From positions 1-7,603 of the forward strand of contig CALAYY010000027.1 of NCBI GenBank assembly GCA_937895465.1: DNA of 7,603 bases, written 5' to 3'. Origin of the DNA: an uncultured Clostridia bacterium (GTDB lineage Bacteria > Bacillota > Clostridia > Christensenellales > DUVY01). Position 1 is the first letter of the stretch; each line of letters begins with the position of its first letter. A program made the translations under genes and the position numbers. Of the stretch, positions 1 through 4,955 are shown in pieces. A model generated the notes under the pieces. The model made no database searches, was not told the DNA's origin, and saw only the letters and a list, made by a program, of their open reading frames with translations.

Positions 1-283
1 TAAAGGTGAACATCAAAATCTCACGAATCATATCAATATCTGATATGACGCCTCCATTAAGAGGTTTGATTACCTCTACCTTATCATGAACTTTTCCGAC
101 TAACTGCGCTGCTTCAAAGCCTACTGAAACAACTTTGCGAGTTGCTTTATCAATAGCCAATATTGACGGTTCTTTAAATACGGTACCTCTTCCTTCAACA
201 TAAATTCGAAGGTTAGAAGTGCCTAAATCAACGCCAACGTTAATCTTACCATCTTGCAATCTTTGATTTTCGTTTTCAGTCAT
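1..283 (-). CDS. mreB: MreB/Mbl rod shape-determining protein, N-terminal part (cut by window edge)
   Basis: Actin-like ATPase that forms membrane-associated filaments and guides side-wall peptidoglycan synthesis. Only the first 94 residues are in the window; the gene runs off the left edge. The ATP phosphate-binding signature VGVDLGTSN lies at residues 16-24, followed by the family-typical FKEPSILAIDKATRKV and VIKPLNGGVISDID stretches. Compared with typical MreB there are about ten extra polar residues (NENQRLQDGK) before the first strand. The ATG at 281-283 is well supported: AAAGGAGG (290-297) sits six bases upstream. The fragment cannot decide between MreB, Mbl and MreBH. The position directly downstream of a SpoIIID-like gene suggests Mbl, which follows spoIIID in Bacillus. 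Family assignment is secure; paralogue identity is inference. Confidence 0.93.
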   Translation of the reverse strand, partial: MTENENQRLQDGKINVGVDLGTSNLRIYVEGRGTVFKEPSILAIDKATRKVVSVGFEAAQLVGKVHDKVEVIKPLNGGVISDIDMIREILMFTF

Positions 284-289
284 AAACTT

Positions 290-297
290 CCTCCTTT
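290..297 (-). promoter_or_regulatory. Strong Shine-Dalgarno of mreB/mbl
   Basis: The minus strand reads AAAGGAGG six bases before the ATG at 283. This is a near-perfect anti-16S match and fixes the start of the actin-like gene. Confidence 0.85.
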
Positions 298-416
298 AAG
301 TAATGTAACATAGTTTTGTAGACATAGCTGATTTTTTGGGTGTTTTTCGGCTAATCTTTTGGGGGTTGTATATATTAACGCTTTTAAGGCCTTTAGACCT
401 TATCAGCAAACTTGGA

Positions 417-698
417 TCATCCTACTTCTTTTTCTTGATTGTTAAAACATGGGTTAACCGCTTTATGCCGAAAAAGATTATATCGGTTTTTATTAAGCAC
501 TGCATCATAAAAACGGTTAAAATAAGACTGAGGTCTTAAATAACCCAGCTTGTCCAATAAATATTTATGAGAATCTATGGTAAAAACAGAGAGATTGGAA
601 ATATCAAAATCACTTTTAGAAAAATGCGCTTTAGAAGTGAAATACCTGATACAAGTATTTTTTAAAGCAGCCGTGTTTTGAGTCAAGTATGAACGCAT
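417..698 (-). CDS. Divergent SpoIIID-like small DNA-binding protein (93 aa)
   Basis: Small basic protein, best guessed as a distant relative of SpoIIID, the DNA-binding regulator of mother-cell genes in sporulation. The match is partial and from memory of the family: an N-terminal Met-x-x-Tyr, then TSKAHFSKS (21-29) where SpoIIID has ETKATVRQT, a possible helix-turn-helix at about 31-51 ending YLLDKL, and VLNKNRYNLFRH (67-78), close to VLDKNKAERH of SpoIIID. The HTH itself is poorly conserved and the usual RHIRGGEATRKKY tail is not kept. Length is near that of SpoIIID (80-95 aa). The start ATG (696-698) has an AAAGGA Shine-Dalgarno at 705-710, six bases upstream. The next gene downstream, 133 bases away, is mreB/mbl, as in Bacillus where mbl follows spoIIID; this synteny is the strongest support. 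Alternatives are an unrelated small protein or a decaying copy. Confidence 0.6.
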   Translation of the reverse strand: MRSYLTQNTAALKNTCIRYFTSKAHFSKSDFDISNLSVFTIDSHKYLLDKLGYLRPQSYFNRFYDAVLNKNRYNLFRHKAVNPCFNNQEKEVG

Positions 699-1113
699 TT
701 TTTATCCTTTGTAAATCTAGCAAGTGTATTAGCGCATTTGTGTATTTATTGTCAAATTATGTAAATATGAATACAAACTTATTATATAACAAGAAAACAA
801 GCATTGCAAGACCTTTTTGAAATATTTTTTATACATTAGTTTGTTTGTTTATACATTAATTTTAACAACATATTGCGTAGTTTTCAATTGAATTGATAAC
901 ACAAACACAATATATCAACAAAATTTAATAATTAGAAAAAAAGATTTTTTTATGTTTTATTTAAAAGCTAAAACTTTTAAAACTTTTTTAATATTTTTTG
1001 AAATAAAATCTTAACTTTTGAGACAATTTTTTAGTTTATCATAAGGATATTATGACTATTGCACTTTTTATTGTTTTGGCTTAGTGCTGACTAAAGCAGG
1101 TAAAGCACAACCA
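699..1113. other. AT-rich intergenic stretch without a convincing gene
   Basis: About 415 bases of very AT-rich DNA between the SpoIIID-like gene and the membrane protein gene. It holds the candidate promoter described at 723-755, a direct repeat ATACATTA with a 20-base period (831-838 and 851-858), several A and T runs, and a 10-codon open frame MTIALFIVLA (1052-1084) preceded by AAGGAT. No RNA gene or clear terminator was recognised. Confidence 0.6.
723..755 (-). promoter_or_regulatory. Candidate promoter of the SpoIIID-like gene
   Basis: On the minus strand AATACACT (723-730) lies 14 bases downstream of ACAATAAA (745-752). The first is close to the sigma-E -10 consensus CATACAMT, and the spacing fits sigma-E; the -35 match is weak beyond its ATA core. 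A sigma-A -35 TTGACA (750-755) overlaps, but only a poor -10 (TAATAC) follows at 18 bases. AATACAC occurs twice, 16 bases apart. The call rests on motif reading alone. Confidence 0.3.
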
Positions 1114-1599
1114 TTAAAGCAAGTTTATGCAAGAAAGGGTAATATGAAAAAGTGCAAAAAGCAGCGCAAATACAGTAGCAATATAATTTTTTTGCCAAAG
1201 TGAAAGCAATATAAAGAACATTGACGGAAAAAAGGCTAATCCAAAAATAATAAAACTCGATATTATATTAGAATAATAACAAATCCACAAAACATAATAA
1301 ATCATCAAACAGAATATAGCCATATAAAAAACAACAGCAGACTTTGCGGTGTAGTTTTTTCTATCCCGCCAATTATGCTCTATGTTCTTTAACAAGATAA
1401 TGCAGGCTATCAGAACATATTGAAAAATAGACATTATAATATCAAGGGCAAAGATTATGGACTTGTTGTTTTGAAGTGGGTCGTTGATGGGCGGCGCAAG
1501 CAACCAAATGATATTGGGAATCATAACCAATAAAAAAGCGGCTAATCCGATAACTGAAAAAGAAAATCTAATTTTTCTTAAATAGCTCTTAATTCTCAT
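1114..1599 (-). CDS. Multi-pass membrane protein of unknown function (161 aa from ATG)
   Basis: Not assigned to a named family. From the ATG at 1597-1599 the product begins MRIKSYLRKIRFSF, a basic cytoplasmic start, followed by about five hydrophobic segments (roughly residues 13-35, 48-71, 88-109, 112-135 and 138-158 of the 161). A conserved-looking turn, PNIIWLLAPPINDPL, links the first two, and a basic loop (NWRDRKNYTAK) lies between the second and third, so this is an integral membrane protein. The frame stays open upstream to a TTG at 1660-1662, which would add 21 residues (182 aa), but neither start has a recognisable Shine-Dalgarno and the extra residues look non-membrane and Cys-rich, so ATG is preferred. 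It is divergent from the gene at 1778. No catalytic motif was seen. Confidence 0.7.
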   Translation of the reverse strand: MRIKSYLRKIRFSFSVIGLAAFLLVMIPNIIWLLAPPINDPLQNNKSIIFALDIIMSIFQYVLIACIILLKNIEHNWRDRKNYTAKSAVVFYMAIFCLMIYYVLWICYYSNIISSFIIFGLAFFPSMFFILLSLWQKNYIATVFALLFALFHITLSCINLL

Positions 1600-1660
1600 T
1601 ATGTTAATAGGGTAGCAAAAACACGAGCAAAAGTCTATAAGGGTTCTATTAACAGGGTGC

Positions 1661-1680
1661 AAAATAATTTAAATTATTTT
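1661..1680. repeat. Perfect 20-bp AT-only palindrome between divergent genes
   Basis: AAAATAATTTAAATTATTTT is its own reverse complement. It lies between the divergent membrane protein genes. Near it, TGTTAATAG (1602-1610) and CTATTAACA (1646-1654) form a 9-bp inverted repeat. It may be an operator or simply AT-rich DNA; there is no direct evidence of function. Confidence 0.45.
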
Positions 1681-1777
1681 TTAATTTACAGTCAAGAAAA
1701 TTACAACTATTGCATTTATTCATTAATATGCTATTATATAAATATAATATTTTTATAATACTTTCGGGGGAAAAATA

Positions 1778-2242
1778 ATGAAAGTTAAAATCGTTTATGA
1801 TGACGGGCAAAGCTCGTCTGTTTTTCAACATGCAAATCCGCAATTCAAATTAAGAGTCAAACTTAATAAAATGCCTTATCAAGACTATTTGTTTTCACAA
1901 TCTTCAAGTATTTACATTGAAGATGCACAAATAAATAAGGAAAAAGTTAATGTGCTCAAATTTAGAGAAGTTAAGCCAGATGAAAAAGAAGAGGCGAAAA
2001 GAAACATATTGATTAATATTTTTAAAGGTATTGGTTTTGTTCTGATGTATATCTTTTTGCCTTTTGCTGTTATGCGTTTTAACAGGGTCAATCAGCCTTT
2101 TTTTAAGGTTAAGTTTGCCTATTCTGAAACTAATGAATTTATCCTTGCAGTATCCAAAATAGGCTATGCAACCAAATATGAACAAGAAATAATACCTGAG
2201 CCTGTCTTTGACGGCTTTGAAACCCAAGCTGAAAATGCATAA
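1778..2242 (+). CDS. Single-pass membrane protein of unknown function (154 aa)
   Basis: Unrecognised. The N-terminal 75 residues are hydrophilic and look beta-rich (KVKIVYDDGQSSSVF, FKLRVKLNK, SIYIEDAQ), then comes a charged linker (KPDEKEEAKRN), one membrane segment at about 78-99 (ILINIFKGIGFVLMYIFLPF), and a second soluble part to 154 that resumes beta-like strands (FFKVKFAYSE, EFILAVSKIGY) and ends acidic. The ATG at 1778 follows GGGGGA (1766-1771), a usable Shine-Dalgarno. TATAAT at 1754-1759 could be a -10 with a weak -35; TTGCAT (1710-1715) with TATTAT (1732-1737) is another option. The gene is divergent from the membrane protein at 1114-1599, and the next gene on the same strand follows after 90 bases. 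No enzyme motif was seen. Confidence 0.75.
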   Translation: MKVKIVYDDGQSSSVFQHANPQFKLRVKLNKMPYQDYLFSQSSSIYIEDAQINKEKVNVLKFREVKPDEKEEAKRNILINIFKGIGFVLMYIFLPFAVMRFNRVNQPFFKVKFAYSETNEFILAVSKIGYATKYEQEIIPEPVFDGFETQAENA

Positions 2243-2332
2243 GAAAATGCATAATAACATATAAAAACATTTCTATATAAACAGTTTATTGTTTCATGGT
2301 TATTAGAGAAAATTATATGGGAACAAGAAATA

Positions 2333-2914
2333 ATGCTTTATTATTGTGAAAACTGTCATATACTCAATGAGCATGATTATTGCAAAAATTGTGGCAAGAA
2401 GAAGCTGAGAAATCCCGAAAATAATGACTATTGCTTTTTAATTGAAGTAAATTCGATGTTTGGCGAAGCGTTTGGAGGCCTTTTGAAAGGAAAAAATATT
2501 CCTTATTCGGCTATGCCGTCTGGAAATTGGTTGCGAACGTATTTTGCATTAAAGCTTGAAAATCTAAAGATTTTTGTGCCTTATGAGTTTTTTGATAAAG
2601 CAAAAGAATTGCTCAACGAAATTCTTGCTAATTATGAAGAAGAGCAAAAAAGCAATCTAAAAATACATATTGATAAATTATTCATATCCCCTCACAGTGA
2701 GAAGAAAATGAAAAAAATTCTTAAAATATATGAAAAGGATAGTCTTATCGATTATTGCGAAGACAAGATAATAAATGCGGATAAAATTGTTAATAAGGGG
2801 AAGATAAGTAGCTGTAGCAATGGTGGAAATTATTTATTTGTTTATAAAGACAACGAACTTTTTATTATCAACTCTGCAACCTATGAAATCATTTCAGCAA
2901 AAAAAAGAACATAG
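2333..2914 (+). CDS. Zinc-ribbon protein with a DUF2007-like domain (193 aa)
   Basis: The N-terminus carries a zinc ribbon: Cys5 and Cys8 (CENC), then Cys17 and Cys20 (CKNC), followed by a basic GKKK. Residues about 34-98 resemble the DUF2007 small signal-transduction fold: a beta strand (CFLIEV), a helix ending GGLLKGKNIPYSA, then LKIFVPYEFFDKAKELLNEI, where the family typically has a VLVPEEDAEEARELL-like end. Residues 110-193 are Lys- and Glu-rich, with possible helices at 120-150 and strands at 166-188; no family was recognised there. Function is unknown, and metal binding is inferred from the cysteines. The ATG at 2333 has only a weak GGGA upstream. It lies 90 bases after the single-pass membrane protein gene on the same strand, so co-transcription is possible. 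An imperfect hairpin (2924-2964) with an internal T run lies just downstream. Confidence 0.75.
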   Translation: MLYYCENCHILNEHDYCKNCGKKKLRNPENNDYCFLIEVNSMFGEAFGGLLKGKNIPYSAMPSGNWLRTYFALKLENLKIFVPYEFFDKAKELLNEILANYEEEQKSNLKIHIDKLFISPHSEKKMKKILKIYEKDSLIDYCEDKIINADKIVNKGKISSCSNGGNYLFVYKDNELFIINSATYEIISAKKRT

Positions 2915-3082
2915 AGAATTGCGGCAATGCATACAAAACCTAAGGGCTTTTTTGTTTGAATTGCCATTGTTAATGGTACAATCATCCGATAATAAAGCAA
3001 CATTTATTCGGTTGATATTTTGAAACCTTATGGGACATTAAGAATTAAAAAATCTTTATCGTCTATTAGCAGAAAATTGAGT

Positions 3083-4237
3083 TCATTTCCTTACTCTATC
3101 TTGCATAGTTTTTTCAAGATATAAAGTTGTATTAACAAGTAAATGAATCTCTTTAACTTCTAAATCAGATGATATTTTTACATATTTATGAGCAAGGTTT
3201 TTATTAAATGCTTCGAGTTGTTGTAATCCAAATTGATAATCATCAGCTTTTCTGTTCAGTTTAGTGAAGATTTTTTCAAGTTGATAATTCGCCCCTTGGC
3301 GTAGTTCTTTAGGACGAGGATGCAACACCTCTAAAAATTCGCATTCATTAAAACCTTCATCGTCAAGCGAATCAACAATATCACAAAGTTGTGGGATACT
3401 TTTCAAAATCGCATCCCTGTATTTTTGAACAGGGGCATCATTTTCAGAAAAAGTAATTTCAACAGATAGATATGAAATCGCTGCTTCGACATCGTAAATT
3501 TGCCACTCATTATATCTGCTCTTTAGAATTTCTAAAACATCATTTAATACACCGACAGGAGTTAACGAACGATTAACTTTTCTTTTTGCCCACTCAAGGT
3601 TATGGCTTTCCAAGCGACCTTGAACCCATTTAGTAGCATGAGATAAAAGGCTATGCTTTTTCTGAATATATTTTTCTAATTCAGAAAATGAAAAGGTCAT
3701 ATCATGAGAGCCTTCAAGGTCTATTGATGAATAAACTCTTATTCCAATATTAGGAGAATAAGCTGAATTGCCTGCAATTACAAAAGGCGAAAACTGAATT
3801 TCACCAGACCTTATATATTTTGGATGCCTATTAGAGTCTAGGGGATGTGCAAAACTTAGTGACCTTAAATAACTAAAGAATTCGTCATCAGTTGCATCGC
3901 TGTTTATTCCTTTATTTGAAAAGCAAGATGTATCACTTTGCAATGGGTCAGCCATATTTAATGTTTTGAACATATTATAAACACCATCAACAATCATATT
4001 GCTAAAAGTAATAAATATAATAAAGTTTTCTTCTGAACTTGTAGGATTAAATCGATTTAGAAAAGCTACACAACTATCAATTCTATCCATTAATGCACAT
4101 AAGAAATTCCAATTCAATTTTTCTTTTTCGTCTTTATAAAAAACTGCGGATGAATTAATCGCATTTCTAAGTTCCCCATTGATACTATCATCTAGAAATT
4201 GAGGAGCAGAATTACTAGATTTTATTATCTTTTTCAT
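3083..4237 (-). CDS. Protein of unknown function with possible HEPN-type R-x5-H motif (384 aa)
   Basis: Not a family I can name. It is soluble, mostly helical, with no signal peptide or membrane segment. An N-terminal helical region (about 40-135) ends with DDEFFSYLRSLSFAHPLD; Arg125 and His131 give R-x5-H, which fits the Rx4-6H signature of HEPN ribonuclease folds, and a helix with an FF..LR..AH pattern is where such residues normally sit. A central part (about 145-190) looks beta-rich (GEIQFSPFVIAGN, NIGIRVYSSIDLEG). The C-terminal half (190-384) is helical. The start ATG (4235-4237) has AGGTG four bases upstream and a sigma-A promoter farther up. It converges with the zinc-ribbon gene, and the structured repeats lie upstream. 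HEPN proteins are common in toxin and anti-phage systems, but no partner (nucleotidyltransferase, kinase, second toxin gene) is adjacent, so a defence role is only a hypothesis. Confidence 0.8.
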   Translation of the reverse strand: MKKIIKSSNSAPQFLDDSINGELRNAINSSAVFYKDEKEKLNWNFLCALMDRIDSCVAFLNRFNPTSSEENFIIFITFSNMIVDGVYNMFKTLNMADPLQSDTSCFSNKGINSDATDDEFFSYLRSLSFAHPLDSNRHPKYIRSGEIQFSPFVIAGNSAYSPNIGIRVYSSIDLEGSHDMTFSFSELEKYIQKKHSLLSHATKWVQGRLESHNLEWAKRKVNRSLTPVGVLNDVLEILKSRYNEWQIYDVEAAISYLSVEITFSENDAPVQKYRDAILKSIPQLCDIVDSLDDEGFNECEFLEVLHPRPKELRQGANYQLEKIFTKLNRKADDYQFGLQQLEAFNKNLAHKYVKISSDLEVKEIHLLVNTTLYLEKTMQDRVRK

Positions 4238-4288
4238 TTAACACCTATCCCTTATAATCATTTTGGGATTGTTTTTTTCCATGGTATC

Positions 4289-4317
4289 ATTATACTAAAA
4301 AAGATGTTAAGCAGCAA
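4289..4317 (-). promoter_or_regulatory. Sigma-A type promoter of the 384-aa gene
   Basis: The minus strand shows TTGCTG (4312-4317), a 17-base spacer and TATAAT (4289-4294). The -10 is perfect and the -35 matches three of six. The inferred start site would leave an untranslated leader of about 45 bases before the ATG at 4237. The promoter lies between the gene and the first structured repeat, so the repeats are not in this transcript. Confidence 0.6.
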
Positions 4318-4346
4318 GATTAATGGCTTTTAACAATATTGTATTT

Positions 4347-4489
4347 ATGATATTGAAACTAGCGTTTCAATGATATTACTCATAAATCGTAATGATATTA
4401 TATTTGCCTAAACAACTATTCGGCGAAGCCGAATATCATTGCCACAGGCAATATCATTCGTTCTTGAATATCATTTGCCGTTAGGCAAA
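4347..4489. repeat. Structured repeat element, copy 1 (five short hairpins)
   Basis: One of two 143-bp copies offset by 237 bp. Five small inverted repeats follow one another: ATTGAAAC/GTTTCAAT (4352-4371, loop TAGC), TATTCGGC/GCCGAATA (4417-4435, loop GAA), ATTGCC/GGCAAT (4438-4452, loop ACA), ATTCG/TGAAT (4456-4469, one G-U pair) and TTTGCC/GGCAAA (4474-4489, loop GTTA). The linkers are the 9-mer AATGATATT in the left half (4369, 4391, and a one-mismatch TATGATATT at 4346) and its reverse complement AATATCATT in the right half (4432, 4450, 4467). TTTGCCTAA (4403-4411) can also pair with TTAGGCAAA (4481-4489) as an outer stem. There is no open frame and no CRISPR-like regularity. It could act as folded single-stranded DNA, RNA or a small mobile element; I cannot name the family. 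Confidence 0.88.
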
Positions 4490-4583
4490 CAATGAGAAAT
4501 TCAGAAACCTTGTATTGTCAATTAAAATTGATTTTTATAGCACCATAATATAAGACAGAGGACTTTCTTGTATAATTACCCTA

Positions 4584-4726
4584 ATGATATTGAAACTAGC
4601 GTTTCAATGAAATTACTCATAAATCGTAATGATATTATATTTGCCTAAACCACTATTCAGCGAAGCTGAATATCATTGCAGCAGGCAATATTATTCGTTC
4701 TCGAATATCATTTGCCGCTAGGCAAA
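4584..4726. repeat. Structured repeat element, copy 2 (five short hairpins)
   Basis: Same length as copy 1 with 9 substitutions and no gaps over 143 bp. Pairing changes are informative: G4422-C4430 of copy 1 is A4659-T4667 here, a compensatory change, and the G-U pair of the fourth hairpin becomes G-C (4697-4702). Other changes fall in loops (GTTA to GCTA) or shorten the third hairpin (ATTGC/GCAAT with loop AGCAG). The outer stem loses one terminal pair. The copy ends seven bases before the terminator hairpin of the tRNA-Ser gene, so it lies just past the end of that transcript. Confidence 0.88.
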
Positions 4727-4732
4727 TATAAT

Positions 4733-4770
4733 TGAAAACAGTGAGAAACTAATGTTTCTCACTGTTTTCA
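4733..4770 (-). terminator. Perfect 17-bp hairpin abutting tRNA-Ser, probable terminator
   Basis: The arms 4733-4749 and 4754-4770 are exact reverse complements with a four-base loop. On the minus strand the stem closes with CACTGTTTTC and is followed by AATTATATTTG, so the U-rich part lies at the stem's 3' end. The hairpin begins at the base next to the encoded CCA, so RNA 3' processing would have to cut at the foot of the stem. Confidence 0.72.
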
Positions 4771-4858
4771 TGGCGGAGAGTTAGGGATTCGAACCCCAGG
4801 TAGCTTGCACTACAACGGTTTTCAAGACCGCCGCTTTCGACCGCTCAGCCAACTCTCC
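4771..4858 (-). tRNA. tRNA-Ser (anticodon UGA), CCA encoded
   Basis: An 88-base cloverleaf on the minus strand. The acceptor GGAGAGT pairs with ACTCTCC, the discriminator is G, and CCA is encoded. The D arm contains GCTGAGCGGTCGAAAGC. The anticodon stem-loop is GCGGT-CTTGAAA-ACCGT, giving anticodon TGA for UCN codons. The long class II variable arm GTAG-TGCAAG-CTAC is typical of serine tRNAs, and the T arm is TGGGG-TTCGAAT-CCCTA. All arms close with at most one G-U pair each. It lies 97 bases downstream of mnmE on the same strand but has its own strong promoter. Confidence 0.97.
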
Positions 4859-4889
4859 AAAAAATATATATACTTAAAAATGCTTAATT

Positions 4890-4918
4890 ATTATAACAGC
4901 ACTAAATTTGGTTGTCAA
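4890..4918 (-). promoter_or_regulatory. Consensus sigma-A promoter of tRNA-Ser
   Basis: The minus strand shows TTGACA (4913-4918), exactly 17 bases, then TATAAT (4890-4895): a full match to the housekeeping consensus. The start site would fall near 4883, about 25 bases before the mature 5' end. Such strength is usual for stable RNA genes. Confidence 0.88.
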
Positions 4919-4955
4919 TTATGTACATCAAAAAAATTTATTAAGACATAATTTG

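Noticed and set aside
336..539. Plus-strand 67-codon frame opposite the SpoIIID-like gene
   Set aside because: No ribosome site, antisense to the better supported gene with its AAAGGA site, and the predicted product resembles no family.
1649..1843. Minus-strand 64-codon frame with cysteine pairs
   Set aside because: It overlaps the start and promoter region of the gene at 1778 in antisense and lacks a ribosome site; the cysteines are likely chance.
1904..2260. Minus-strand 118-codon frame
   Set aside because: Antisense shadow of the single-pass membrane protein gene; composition is dominated by Phe, Ile and Lys, as expected from AT-rich antisense.
2924..2964. Terminator after the zinc-ribbon gene
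   Set aside because: The hairpin is imperfect, its T run lies inside the stem and no T run follows; too weak to list as a feature.
2820..3023. Plus-strand 67-codon frame overlapping the end of the zinc-ribbon gene
   Set aside because: Overlaps in another frame, with no ribosome site and no recognisable product.
4515..4576. Promoter between the two structured repeats
   Set aside because: TATAAT (4571-4576) and TTGTCA (4515-4520) are present but not at workable spacing with each other or with another good hexamer.
4347..4726. CRISPR array
   Set aside because: Only two long copies, with short hairpins of differing sequence inside them; there is no regular repeat-spacer pattern and no cas gene nearby.
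4771..4858. Integration site (attL/attR pair) at tRNA-Ser
   Set aside because: No second copy of the tRNA 3' end was seen in the window and no integrase gene is present.
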